DNA of 64,000 nt from a bacterium (GCA_020444325.1 JAHLLD010000012.1:98426-162425); one strand, 5' to 3'; positions 47,820 to 57,050 are shown, counted from the first letter of the stretch. A program made the numbers and translations. The notes: generated by a model from the sequence alone, not told the origin.

Positions 47820-49332
47820 AGAATTCCCTCTTCATTGAGAAGCGGTCAGCAATGACGAAATGCCGTTTGAGACGCTGTTTGACAAACGGATCTTCGAGAT
47901 CCTCCCACCGTGTCTGCGACGAAACGACGTATGCCATGAACAGGCCGTCGATCTCCCGCTGCGAGAAGTACGGCGGCATGATATCCATCGCGCGCTGCAC
48001 ACGTTCCCTGGTGAAGGCGAACTCACGGATCGCTTTCTTTTTCAGTTCAAACATGCGATCGGCGGAGAATGCATAGGGTCCTTCACTCACCTGCACATAG
48101 TCGCGCTGGACGAAATTGTCGGCATCATCGAAGTAGCCCAGCTGCTGTGCGAGCGCATACAACTTGGTCCCCGGATAATAGACGACCTGGAAGAACGTCG
48201 CGCCACAGAGATCGGACTGTTTCGCATATTCGATAGTCCCAAGCGCCTCCTCCTCCGTTTCGGAAGGGAATCCGAGCATGAAGAATCCACGCGTCACGAT
48301 ACCAGCCTTTGTACACTGCTCAATGGTGCGGGCTGCGACATCCAGGTCGAGTTTTTTCCTGATGAGTTTCTGTATGCGTGGGGAAGCTGTTTCTATGGCG
48401 ATGGCTGAGAACTTCGTCCCCGCCAGTGCCATCTTCTCGATAAGTTCCACGTCCATGCGATCCGCGCGGATTGCATTCGGAAATGCGAAGGTTAATTTCA
48501 TGTCACTCTGAATTATCAGATCGCAGATTTTTTTCGCGCGGTCCATATCGAGATTGAAGATGTCATCGATCACCTGGAAATCCGTTACACCCAGATGATC
48601 GTGCAGCCAGCGAATTTCATTGAATACGTTTTCTGCGGAACGCGGACGAAAGGTTTTGCCGAGGATATTATGGCAATAGGCGCAGCGATACGGACATCCA
48701 CGCGAGGTCATGATGTTTGCATGTGGTCGTGAGACCTTCGCGGAAAAGCTGAGATAGCGGTTCGAGAACTGATCGATATCGACGATGGAATAGTCCGGCA
48801 GTGGCAGCGTATCCAGATCCGCAATGAGAGGACGCGGAGTGGATCGCTGCAACACTCCGTCCCGCAGGTACGCGATACCAGCGACGTCATGATATGGTCT
48901 GCGATCCAGGAAACGTTCCGTGAGCTCGAGCATCGTATACTCGCCCTCACCGATAACCGCAACATCCACGAGACCGCTTTCGAGTACATCCATCGGATCG
49001 TCTGTGGCATAGGGACCACCGGCGACGAGAAAGCAATCCTCCCGCCATTCCTTCACGACCTGCGCGACAGTATCGACGCAGTCGCGGCTCAGGGTCAGCG
49101 AACGCACACCGACGATATCGGGCGACACCTGATCGAGCAGGTGCTGTGTGGCAATGCGGTCATCCTCCGGATGATGTGGCAGCGAAATCAGTGAATGCAA
49201 TTCGATGTCCACTCGCTGACCCAGCTTTTGCTTGAGCACAGCCGAGAGATACATCAGTCCGATCGAGTGTTCAGCCGCCGGCCAGATTTCCTCAAGGCCG
49301 GAACGCAAAATATCTATGAACAGGATTTTCAT
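47812..49332 (-). CDS. B12-binding-domain radical SAM enzyme
   Basis: A 506-residue enzyme of the B12-binding radical SAM superfamily (HpnJ/BchE/methyltransferase type). The N-terminal half (about 1-195) is a cobalamin-binding-like Rossmann domain with VAGGPYATDDP and VIGEGEYTMLEL. The core begins with TSRGCPYRCAYCH (CxxxCxxC). Gene order in the cluster places it after the FkbH-like gene with a four-base overlap. It probably performs a C-methylation or carbon-skeleton change on the product. Confidence 0.9.
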   Translation of the reverse strand: MKILFIDILRSGLEEIWPAAEHSIGLMYLSAVLKQKLGQRVDIELHSLISLPHHPEDDRIATQHLLDQVSPDIVGVRSLTLSRDCVDTVAQVVKEWREDCFLVAGGPYATDDPMDVLESGLVDVAVIGEGEYTMLELTERFLDRRPYHDVAGIAYLRDGVLQRSTPRPLIADLDTLPLPDYSIVDIDQFSNRYLSFSAKVSRPHANIMTSRGCPYRCAYCHNILGKTFRPRSAENVFNEIRWLHDHLGVTDFQVIDDIFNLDMDRAKKICDLIIQSDMKLTFAFPNAIRADRMDVELIEKMALAGTKFSAIAIETASPRIQKLIRKKLDLDVAARTIEQCTKAGIVTRGFFMLGFPSETEEEALGTIEYAKQSDLCGATFFQVVYYPGTKLYALAQQLGYFDDADNFVQRDYVQVSEGPYAFSADRMFELKKKAIREFAFTRERVQRAMDIMPPYFSQREIDGLFMAYVVSSQTRWEDLEDPFVKQRLKRHFVIADRFSMKREFYV

Positions 49333-50369
49333 ACGAGCCTCACCCAGCTTGGTCTGGTCAGTTGATAATTGTCATCGAGTTTCAAGAGCAGGGTCCCATC
49401 CTCCCACCTGTCATACTGCCGATAACCGGACATCTGAAACATCGTCCGCATCATACGGTTGCGCTCTGTTTCCCTGAGCAGCGTGGTCATATAGGTGACA
49501 CCGGAAGGCAGATGCCGTTCGAACAGCGCAAAGAGGAACGCTTTTTCAATCCCTCGTCCCATAACGCGGCAGGACATCGCGAAGAGCAACATGCGCCATT
49601 CCTTGGCGTGCTTCTCCATCACGGTAATGCCGATAATCCCGCAGGATCCGAAGCGATCATGCAGCTCAGCGATATACAGTTCGCGTTCATCCCTCCCATT
49701 CGTAAGCACATCCAACAGTTCCTCCTCACCCAGCATCAGTCCGCTGCTGTTCATTTGATGCGTACGAGACATCATTTCGCGAATGCGCGGAATATCCTTT
49801 GTGACGGCCGTGCGAACCGACAGCTGCATATCGCAGGATTGCAGGAATTCCTCCCTGCTGGAGAATGCCGGTTCCGCCTCTTTTCTTTCCTGTTCCTCCC
49901 GGTACAACCGCGCACGCTGCGTTGTCACATCAGATATCAGCGTTGTATCGAATCCCGGCAATCCCGGCAACTGTTCGGCACTCTCAGCCGGGAAGACCCG
50001 CACCTCCGGCAGCATAAATTCGACCTGTTCACGTTCAAAAGGATCATCATCGATGAACGCCATGGCATCGAGCGGGATGTTGAGCGTCGATGCGATATCC
50101 TGAATGTTCGCACTCTTCGGCAGCCAGTTGATTTTCGGCACGACGAAGTAATCCAGCATGCGCTGCTGCTTCAGCACCCCGAGCGCCACTTCCGCCTCGC
50201 CCCTGCTTGCCACGGAATGCAGTATTCCGCGGCTGTGAAGCGTTTCAATCGCGTGAAGAGTTTCCTGACGCGGAACGACATGCCCCTCGAGACAGATGCC
50301 ATCCCAGACAGTATTGTCAAGATCCCACACGATACATTTACAGAGCGAAGTCACAGCATCCTCCATCAC
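49329..50369 (-). CDS. FkbH-like HAD-IIIC protein
   Basis: A 346-residue protein with an N-terminal HAD domain (VWDLDNTVWDG, Asp16 and Asp18; FIDDDPFEREQVE later) and a C-terminal GNAT-like domain (about 190-346). In polyketide pathways FkbH homologues load 1,3-bisphosphoglycerate onto an acyl carrier protein as glyceryl-thioester. The adjacent ACP gene, overlapping by four bases, fits that role. Cys10 or Cys12 may be the transfer cysteine but this is inference. Confidence 0.88.
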   Translation of the reverse strand: MMEDAVTSLCKCIVWDLDNTVWDGICLEGHVVPRQETLHAIETLHSRGILHSVASRGEAEVALGVLKQQRMLDYFVVPKINWLPKSANIQDIASTLNIPLDAMAFIDDDPFEREQVEFMLPEVRVFPAESAEQLPGLPGFDTTLISDVTTQRARLYREEQERKEAEPAFSSREEFLQSCDMQLSVRTAVTKDIPRIREMMSRTHQMNSSGLMLGEEELLDVLTNGRDERELYIAELHDRFGSCGIIGITVMEKHAKEWRMLLFAMSCRVMGRGIEKAFLFALFERHLPSGVTYMTTLLRETERNRMMRTMFQMSGYRQYDRWEDGTLLLKLDDNYQLTRPSWVRLV

Positions 50370-50638
50370 TTTGCCGCGACGGGTTGACGAACCCGTTCGT
50401 GTATGTAATTCTCAATAGAGGCCAGCGTCGAAAACTGCTCCGGTATCAGATCCTCATCCGGAATGACGATATCGAAAGTATCTTCGATGTATCCGATGAA
50501 GTGAAGAAGTCCGGCGGAGTCGATGGTCCCTGTTTCAAAGAGGTTATCGTGTTTCCCGATGGTTATCCCCGAGTTCCGGGGGAGACAGTGTTCGCGGATA
50601 AATGCATCGAGGGTCTGTTCAATATTCGGCGCCATCAT
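50366..50638 (-). CDS. Acyl carrier protein
   Basis: A 90-residue carrier protein when started at the ATG 50636-50638, which has GAGG at good spacing. The pantetheine-accepting serine is Ser41 in TGTIDSAGLLHFIGYIED, with DSAG replacing the usual DSL. Helix 4 ends in SIENYIHER. The longer frame adds a cysteine-rich, non-conserved N-terminus. It is the first gene of the cluster and the likely scaffold for a glyceryl unit delivered by the FkbH-like protein. Confidence 0.88.
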   Translation of the reverse strand: MMAPNIEQTLDAFIREHCLPRNSGITIGKHDNLFETGTIDSAGLLHFIGYIEDTFDIVIPDEDLIPEQFSTLASIENYIHERVRQPVAAK

Positions 50639-50978
50639 TTTTCCTCGCGATTTGATTGGATCTCTTGGACAATTCGCTGAAGTGCAGCCACACGACGTAT
50701 GCACAACACATGCGCGCAGACATCACAATGGTCTTGCCCTATAAAGGCCTGTTTATCTTGTGTTTTGGTTTGTCAGAGTATACACTCAACGAAACCGAGA
50801 GTCAACAGGACTGAGAGCACACATTCGTTTCATGGAATATCGTCTCATCTGCCTGTGCGTATGTCACAGGTATGTCATGATTGTGTAAAAGGAATCCCTG
50901 TCTCGTTTCCCCTCGGATTCACGTCCAAAAAACACCATTCATCGCAACAGTTCATACCGTCCTCCGTAAATCTCCTGT
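50639..50978. other. Upstream region of the biosynthetic operon
   Basis: No gene is seen. It holds the promoter at 50777-50805 and a direct repeat TATGTCA at 50860-50866 and 50871-50877, 11 bases apart, which lies upstream of the promoter and could bind an activator. Confidence 0.45.
50777..50805 (-). promoter_or_regulatory. Sigma-70-like promoter of the biosynthetic operon
   Basis: On the minus strand TTGACT (50805-50800) and TATACT (50782-50777) are separated by exactly 17 bases. Transcription would start near 50770, about 130 bases before the acyl carrier protein start codon. It is the only good promoter seen ahead of the ten-gene run. Confidence 0.6.
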
Positions 50979-51263
50979 ATGCTGAAACGTTCACAGGAGA
51001 TGGCATTGCACACAACCACAAATCCCCCGCGGGTCTATGCAAGAATCGCAGGAATCACCTACCTGTTGGTAATTATCCTTGGGGTGGTAAGCGCCGGTGT
51101 TATTGATGCTGGTCTCATCGTATCGGGGGATGATGCAGCATCGGTCACGAACATCATGCAGAACGAATCGCTGTTTCGCATGAGTACTCTTGTTTCCATC
51201 ATATTGTATGCTGCTGTCCTGGTACTGTCCTGGTGGAGGACGTATATACCCACCGCTCCCTGA
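50979..51263 (+). pseudogene. DUF4386 membrane protein, truncated after about 80 residues
   Basis: Residues 16-85 (NPPRVYARIAGITYLLVIILGVV ... MQNESLFRMSTLVSIILYAAVLVLSWW) match the start of the DUF4386 family, whose members are about 220-240 residues with six to seven helices. Here the frame ends soon after helix 2. The following DNA does not continue the family in any frame. I infer a 3' deletion leaving a fragment. Translation may begin at ATG 50979, ATG 51000 or a TTG at 51009. Confidence 0.65.
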
Positions 51264-51403
51264 CCGGGCCTCTCGCAATGAAGTGATTGACACCCGGAGG
51301 GTCATTCAGGTTCTCTCAGTGAACCTGCGCGGCGATACTAGTCGTGAGTTGCGGCGTTGCTCCGGACATCCTGTCATTGTTTTGTGATAAAATCATGACA
51401 AGT

Positions 51404-51417
51404 CAAGTCATGACTTG
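51404..51417. promoter_or_regulatory. Perfect palindrome upstream of the 51458 gene, possible operator
   Basis: CAAGTCATGACTTG is a perfect 14-base palindrome, preceded at 51394 by the related CATGACAAGTC. It lies 41 bases before the start codon of the next gene, in the promoter region. No factor is identified. Confidence 0.4.
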
Positions 51418-51457
51418 CCGTATCGTGGGAATGAATTCACAAACCCCGGAGGTACTC

Positions 51458-52348
51458 ATGATACGGCTGCAAAAACAATTGAAGCTGGCAACGCGATACT
51501 GCATCCTCATACTCTTCCTTCTTGTGAGCCACGCGCAGGCGCAGGAAAACGCAGCCGCAGATTCATCAACGACACTGATCTATATCGAAACGATCAGCGG
51601 CGGGACGATCCTCGGCACGTTCGTTGCGGAGGACAGCAGTTCCATACGTGTACACGATGCATCACTCGGTACAATCACGATTGAGCGGTCGCAGATTGAG
51701 GCGATTGAGTATCGCGATGCCTCACGAATCAAGGATGGTGAATACTGGTACGACAATCCTTCATCAACACGATACGTGCTCGGTCCGAACGCGCTCCCGG
51801 TTGGAAACGGTGAGGGGTATTACCAGAACACCTACCTGTTCATCAACACGTTCAATGTCGGTGTCGGGGATTATTTCTCTGTGGGTGGCGGATTCGAGAT
51901 TCTCTCATTGTCCAGCGGGAATCCGGTTTTCTTCTTCATTCCCAAAGTCGGTATTCCGGTCAGCGATGGTATGGCCGTAGGAGCCGGTGTGGCCATCGCC
52001 GCCGTTCCATCAGAGGATGTCTCGGCTGGAATCGGCTATGGATTGTTCACGATTGGGGATAGAGATGACAATATGACGCTGGGCATAGGTTACGGATACA
52101 GCGGGGACGAGGTGATGGATCAGCCAATCATCACATTGAGCGGCATGCTGCGCACGTCACGTTCTTTCGCTCTTGTTACGGAGAACTGGATCGTTCCAGA
52201 CGAATCGGGAAGCTATGTCATGCTCTCATATGGAATTCGCTTCCTCTCGGAAGGCATCGCGGTTGACCTGGGTTTTCTCAACAATGGCGATATCGCAGAG
52301 GCGTTTGCACTGGGCATTCCCTACGCAACTTTTATGGTCCGTTTCTGA
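51458..52348 (+). CDS. Exported protein with C-terminal membrane barrel-like region
   Basis: A 296-residue protein started at ATG 51458, with GGAGGT five bases before it; the frame runs further upstream without support. A signal peptide (about 12-27, ending HAQAQ) is followed by a small N-terminal domain with YIETISGGTILGTFVAEDSSSIRVHDASLGTITIERSQIEAIEY, a pattern seen in many secreted proteins of this group. The last 200 residues are glycine- and aromatic-rich strands (FNVGVGDYFSVGGGFEIL) typical of outer-membrane proteins, ending in FMVRF. The role is unknown. Confidence 0.75.
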   Translation: MIRLQKQLKLATRYCILILFLLVSHAQAQENAAADSSTTLIYIETISGGTILGTFVAEDSSSIRVHDASLGTITIERSQIEAIEYRDASRIKDGEYWYDNPSSTRYVLGPNALPVGNGEGYYQNTYLFINTFNVGVGDYFSVGGGFEILSLSSGNPVFFFIPKVGIPVSDGMAVGAGVAIAAVPSEDVSAGIGYGLFTIGDRDDNMTLGIGYGYSGDEVMDQPIITLSGMLRTSRSFALVTENWIVPDESGSYVMLSYGIRFLSEGIAVDLGFLNNGDIAEAFALGIPYATFMVRF

Positions 52349-52422
52349 GCCTGCGATTCCCATGTCAGTTCGGGACGTACATTGTATTTGATATCACGCT
52401 CATGGTGACAGCATGGATGGCG

Positions 52423-52451
52423 TTGACATCGTACACCATTTGTGATACATT
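52423..52451 (+). promoter_or_regulatory. Sigma-70-like promoter for the sensor kinase at 52581
   Basis: TTGACA at 52423-52428 and TACATT at 52446-52451 are separated by 17 bases. This leaves a leader of about 120 bases before the kinase ATG. Confidence 0.55.
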
Positions 52452-52580
52452 ATATCTCAGTTCCATCGATTAATACAGAATGATGCAGTCTGCACCTAAC
52501 GAGGTCCCGGCAGGTTATCCGCTGTTTTCCATGTCAGCGGACGGGAGCATAGGTTCGACGCGCAACAGCAGAGGAGTCGC

Positions 52581-54200
52581 ATGTATACATGGATTCTGAA
52601 CGCACAGCAGAAGTTCGCGAGCGATGCCAGTGATACCGAAGATGTGAGGTTGAAAAAGCTCGCCATCTTCCTTGTTGCGGGATCATGTTGCATTGCGGGC
52701 GTTGCATGGACAGGGATGTACTACTTCGCTTTTGGCGCAGGTATCACGGCAGCACTCCCAGCGATCTTCGTGCTTGTTGTGGGTGGAGCAATGGTGGTTT
52801 CTCACGTTACGAAGAATCATCATTACACAGTTTACACGCAGATCATCTGCATCATGTACATCACACTGCTTATCTCATGGAGCATCGGCGGGGTACTCGA
52901 TTCAGGTGTCGTCATCATCTGGGCGCTGCTGGGTCCGATTTGCGCACTGATGTTCCTGTCAAACCGGCAGGCCCTCGTATGGTTCCTCCTCTACCTGCTC
53001 AGTCTCGTCGTATTTATAACGTTTGACGAGTATTTCGCAATGCACGGGCAGTCAGTGACACATGGGACGAGGATACTTTTCCTCCTCATGAATGTCGGTG
53101 TTTCATCGGTGGTTCTCTTCTCCTTCGCCGCGTACTATGTGAACAAGGCTATTCGTGAGCAGGCTATCGCACACGACCTGCTGCATGCGAACCTGCAGCA
53201 GGAAATTATTCTTCGCGAGAATGAGAGACTTGCAACGCTGGGAAAACTCAGCGCGGGCGTGGCGCATGAGCTGAACAATCCTGCCTCGGCCGCGCAGCGT
53301 GGTGCGGAGCAACTCACTACGATCGTAGAAAAACTCGAAAATGTCGAGTACCGTCTCGGTGCGGCGGAGCTCAGTGACTGGCAGCTCGAAAAAATCGTAC
53401 CTCATCTGGAACGTCTGAAAGAGCGGGCAATGCAGCCACTCAACCTCGATCCGCTCGAGCGCAGTGATCAGGAGGATGAAATTGAACGCTGGCTCGAAAA
53501 GAAAGGCATCAAGGATGCCTGGGAACTTGCCCCGATTCTCGTTCAGGCCTCCTGCAATTGTGATCACCTTACTGAACTCGCGAAACATTTCAGTGATGAG
53601 CATTTCGGCATCGTGGTGGCAATGCTGAGCCATCGCTTTGCCGCAAGAAGTGTCCTGGCTGAGATCAGGTACGGAGCCAATAGAATCTCTGAGCTTGTTC
53701 ATGCACTGAAGTCGTATTCGTACCTCGATCAGGCACCGAAGAAATCCGTAGATGTCCATGAAGGATTGAACAGCACCCTGGTCATGATGCAGAGCAGTCT
53801 CAAGCGCGGTATCACCGTCCGACGCGCGTATGAGGAAAATCTCCCGACAATTGAGGCCTACGGTGGCGAACTCAACCAGGTTTGGACAAATCTGATCGAC
53901 AATGCCATCAGCGCAATGAACGGCGAAGGGATACTCACGATCCGCACATCACACGATGATGTCGACCTCATCGTAGAAATAATGGACTCGGGTCCGGGCA
54001 TCCCGGAGGACATTCGGCATAGAATTTTTGATCCTTTTTTTACAACCAAGGCACCGGGCGAAGGAACCGGGCTGGGACTCAACATCAGCTACACAATCAT
54101 CACGCAGAAACATCATGGCTCTTTGAGCGTGCGATCGAAGCCAGGTGAAACCTGCTTCGAGATCCGCCTCCCTCTGCATGCCGAACTGGCATCAGTCTGA
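52581..54200 (+). CDS. Membrane sensor histidine kinase
   Basis: A 539-residue kinase. The first 200 residues contain about six hydrophobic helices (for example [22 protein letters not shown]) forming a membrane sensor. The phosphorylated His is in [16 protein letters not shown] (about 228). An insert of about 100 residues, unusually long, separates it from the second helix and the HATPase domain with [21 protein letters not shown] and [13 protein letters not shown] (about 420-530). It is probably cotranscribed with the receiver-flavoprotein gene 33 bases downstream, its likely phosphorylation target. Confidence 0.88.
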   Translation: MYTWILNAQQKFASDASDTEDVRLKKLAIFLVAGSCCIAGVAWTGMYYFAFGAGITAALPAIFVLVVGGAMVVSHVTKNHHYTVYTQIICIMYITLLISWSIGGVLDSGVVIIWALLGPICALMFLSNRQALVWFLLYLLSLVVFITFDEYFAMHGQSVTHGTRILFLLMNVGVSSVVLFSFAAYYVNKAIREQAIAHDLLHANLQQEIILRENERLATLGKLSAGVAHELNNPASAAQRGAEQLTTIVEKLENVEYRLGAAELSDWQLEKIVPHLERLKERAMQPLNLDPLERSDQEDEIERWLEKKGIKDAWELAPILVQASCNCDHLTELAKHFSDEHFGIVVAMLSHRFAARSVLAEIRYGANRISELVHALKSYSYLDQAPKKSVDVHEGLNSTLVMMQSSLKRGITVRRAYEENLPTIEAYGGELNQVWTNLIDNAISAMNGEGILTIRTSHDDVDLIVEIMDSGPGIPEDIRHRIFDPFFTTKAPGEGTGLGLNISYTIITQKHHGSLSVRSKPGETCFEIRLPLHAELASV

Positions 54201-54233
54201 CGCACTGCGACAACACTCTGGAGACACAATCCT

Positions 54234-55895
54234 ATGGGCAAGCCGGTCATTCTCACTGTAGATGACGAGATTCAAGTCACAAACGCCATCGAACGTGACC
54301 TGAGAAATCACCACTATCGCGACTTCCGCATTCTAAAAGCGAATTCGGGTGCGGTGGCATTGGAGACGCTGAAAAAACTCAAGCAGCGCAATGATCAGGT
54401 TGCACTCCTGCTCGTCGATCAGAGAATGCCCGAGATGGAAGGCACTGCATTTCTCGCAGAGGCAATGAAGATATATCCTGAAGCAAAAAAGGTTCTCCTC
54501 ACAGCGTACGCGGATACGGAGGCTGCGATCGTAGCCATAAACGCCATCGGACTCGATCACTATCTCATGAAACCCTGGAGTCCGCCGGAACAGAGCCTCT
54601 TTCCTGTTCTCGACGACCTGCTGGACGACTGGCGTGCAACAGCACAAATCCCCTATGAAGGCATCCGTGTTGCAGGTACGCTCTGGTCATCCAGCTCTCA
54701 TGTCGTCAAGGATTTCCTCGCACGCAGTCAGATTCCATACCAGTGGCTTGATATCGAACTAAATGCCGAGGCACGCGCGCTGGTGGAAGCGACGAATCCG
54801 GCTGATCACAGGCTCCCTCTCGTTTTCTTCCCCGATGGCAGCACACTCGTTAATCCCAGTATCACCACCCTCGCGGAGAAGACAGGGCAGCGCACACGTG
54901 CATCGCAGCCGTTTTACGACCTGATCATTATCGGTGCGGGACCCGCCGGACTCGCCTCGGCGGTATACGGTGCATCCGAGGGACTGCGCACACTGCTGGT
55001 AGACAAGGAAAGCACGGGTGGACAGGCGGGTACAAGCTCGCTTATCGAGAACTACCTCGGCTTTCCGAAAGGCGTTGCAGGTGCGGACCTCGCCCGGCGT
55101 GCCACCGCGCAGGCGACACGCCTCGGCGCGGAGATCCTGACAGCAACCGAAGTACGCGGTGTGCATACAGAAGGTCCATATCGCTATGTGACCCTCGCAG
55201 ACGGCAACATCCTGAGCTGTCATGCTCTTGTCATCGCAACTGGTGCGTCGTTGCGTGAGCTCGAGGTGCCTGGTGTCTCGAAGCTCAACGGTGCAGGCAT
55301 CTATTACGGTGCGGCACTGACCGAAGCTGCGCATTACAAGGGCAAGCATGTCATCGTGGTCGGCGGAGCCAATTCGGCCGGACAGGGCGCGATGTTTTTC
55401 TCACGGTATGCTTCAAAGGTCACCGTCCTGGTCCGCGGCGATGCCCTCAAGAAAGGGATGTCCCAGTATCTCGTAGACCAGATCGACAGCACGGACAATA
55501 TCGAAGTGCGCGTCCACCGCATCGTGCGTGAAGTACGGGGTGATGACCGGCTTGAGGAAGTCGTGATCGATAACACGGAGACAGGTCAGAGCGAGGTCCT
55601 CCCTGCTTCCGCGATGTTCATATTCATCGGAGCAAAACCACATTCCGGCCTGGTAGCAGATCTGGTTCAACTGGACAATCAGGGTTTCATTCTTACCGGA
55701 CCGGATCTCGCCGCCAGCAATGGCAAGCCGCACCAGTGGCCGCTCAAGCGCGATCCCTACCTGCTCGAGACAAGTGTCCCCGGTATTTTTGCCGTCGGTG
55801 ACATCCGACAGGGAGCAATTCGACGTGTTGCATCCGCCGTCGGACAGGGATCATCCGTCGTCAGCTTTGTCCATGAGTATCTGAAAACTGTATAG
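54234..55895 (+). CDS. Response-regulator receiver fused to thioredoxin-reductase-like flavoprotein
   Basis: A 553-residue fusion. Residues 1-120 are a receiver with Asp62 in LLVDQRMPEMEG and Lys113 in YLMKPW. Residues 140-215 look like a glutaredoxin-type linker without CxxC. Residues 228-553 are an FAD/NAD(P) oxidoreductase with IIIGAGPAGLASAVYG and a second GGANSAGQGAMFF loop, ending in VPGIFAVGDIRQGA. The redox CxxC of thioredoxin reductase is absent, as is usual in this fused family. The electron acceptor is unknown; the kinase upstream probably controls it. Confidence 0.88.
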   Translation: MGKPVILTVDDEIQVTNAIERDLRNHHYRDFRILKANSGAVALETLKKLKQRNDQVALLLVDQRMPEMEGTAFLAEAMKIYPEAKKVLLTAYADTEAAIVAINAIGLDHYLMKPWSPPEQSLFPVLDDLLDDWRATAQIPYEGIRVAGTLWSSSSHVVKDFLARSQIPYQWLDIELNAEARALVEATNPADHRLPLVFFPDGSTLVNPSITTLAEKTGQRTRASQPFYDLIIIGAGPAGLASAVYGASEGLRTLLVDKESTGGQAGTSSLIENYLGFPKGVAGADLARRATAQATRLGAEILTATEVRGVHTEGPYRYVTLADGNILSCHALVIATGASLRELEVPGVSKLNGAGIYYGAALTEAAHYKGKHVIVVGGANSAGQGAMFFSRYASKVTVLVRGDALKKGMSQYLVDQIDSTDNIEVRVHRIVREVRGDDRLEEVVIDNTETGQSEVLPASAMFIFIGAKPHSGLVADLVQLDNQGFILTGPDLAASNGKPHQWPLKRDPYLLETSVPGIFAVGDIRQGAIRRVASAVGQGSSVVSFVHEYLKTV

Positions 55896-55975
55896 GGATG
55901 TCGTGGGATCGCCTCAACGTGGTGAGACATCCATCGCCAAACATCTCGAATCTGTCGGATTGGATTGGGGACAGT

Positions 55976-56548
55976 CTAGCCGAGTTTTTGCACTTCCCGG
56001 TAGCGGAAGCATTCGGTGGTGTGATCGTTCACCATGCCGACGGCCTGCATAAAGGCATAGCAGATGGTCGATCCGACAAAATTGAAGCCGTGTTTCTTGA
56101 GGGCCTTGCTCATCTGGTCGGACAATATCGTACTCGCGGGCAGGTCGGATATGGACGCCCAGGCGTTTTGAATGGGAGTACCATCAACGAAGCTCCAGAG
56201 ATAGCTGTCCAGCGAAGCGTATTCTTCCTGGATCCGGAGCACTGCACGGGCATTCCGTATCGTAGAGTCAATCTTCATGCGGTTGCGAACGATACCAGCA
56301 TCTGCGAGCAGCCGCTCCTTATCCACATCCGTGTACCCGGCGATGCATTCGACGGAGAAATTGTCAAACGCTTTGCGATAGTTCTCGCGTTTCTTGAGGA
56401 TGGTACTCCAGCTGAGTCCGGCCTGCGCCCCTTCGAGAGTGAGCAATTCAAATAGCACGCGATCGTCGTGAACGGGGACGCCCCATTCTTCGTCGTGATA
56501 GGCGACGTACAGGGGGTCGGTTCCGCACCATTCGCAGCGATGTATCAT
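55976..56548 (-). CDS. tag: DNA-3-methyladenine glycosylase I
   Basis: A 190-residue glycosylase that excises 3-methyladenine from alkylated DNA. The N-terminal zinc/active-site region CEWCGTDPLYVAYHDEEWGVP and the WSTILKKRENYRKAFDNF segment match E. coli Tag, as does FVGSTICYAFMQAVGMVNDH near the end. I chose the ATG at 56546-56548, which the family uses; the frame extends 26 codons upstream toward the OsmC gene. It follows that gene by 40 bases. Confidence 0.93.
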   Translation of the reverse strand: MIHRCEWCGTDPLYVAYHDEEWGVPVHDDRVLFELLTLEGAQAGLSWSTILKKRENYRKAFDNFSVECIAGYTDVDKERLLADAGIVRNRMKIDSTIRNARAVLRIQEEYASLDSYLWSFVDGTPIQNAWASISDLPASTILSDQMSKALKKHGFNFVGSTICYAFMQAVGMVNDHTTECFRYREVQKLG

Positions 56549-56588
56549 GATTTTTTCCCGTGTCAATGAACAACATGCGTGATTCTCT

Positions 56589-57032
56589 TTAGACCAACTC
56601 CGTGACGAGGGAATATGATGTCTCAATAACCGTGTTCCCCTTTATCATCTGCCAGACGGGACAGTACATTTCCTCGGTCAGTTGAAGCGCTTTGGTAATA
56701 TCCTCGTCCGTCGCGTCATGCGATGTCAGGACAAATTCGAGACTGATCTGATCGAGCCTGACCGGGGGCTCCTGCGTGCGCCTGCCACGAGCATTCACCT
56801 TTAAATCTCCGACATTCTTTCCCATGCGGCGCAGGATGAAGGCCATGGATGTGCCACTGCAGCCCGCGAGGCTCATGAGCACGAGTTCGAGTCCATTATA
56901 CCCATCTCCATCCCCGATCGGCGGATAATAATCGAATTCGATCGGACGTCCGGGATTTGCTTTCGATGAGCCGATGAACTGTACTTTGTCATTTGTCAGA
57001 ACGGCGGATACTTCTTCAAACTGTTCGGCCAT
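56589..57032 (-). CDS. OsmC/Ohr-family protein
   Basis: A 147-residue OsmC-fold protein. The two redox cysteines sit in SLAGCSGTSMAFILRRM (about 60) and EMYCPVWQMIKGN (about 124), as expected for organic hydroperoxide reduction. Lack of Ohr-specific residues leaves the YhfA-like OsmC subgroup most likely. A short fragment duplicating its middle (about 25 codons) lies at 60355-60425 inside the integration region, so this gene was near a recombination event. Confidence 0.88.
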   Translation of the reverse strand: MAEQFEEVSAVLTNDKVQFIGSSKANPGRPIEFDYYPPIGDGDGYNGLELVLMSLAGCSGTSMAFILRRMGKNVGDLKVNARGRRTQEPPVRLDQISLEFVLTSHDATDEDITKALQLTEEMYCPVWQMIKGNTVIETSYSLVTELV

Positions 57033-57050
57033 GGAATTCTCCTGTCGGTG

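Noticed and set aside
46851..47855. Plus-strand frame of 334 codons opposite the methyltransferase
   Set aside because: Antisense to a methyltransferase with clear motifs; composition looks non-coding.
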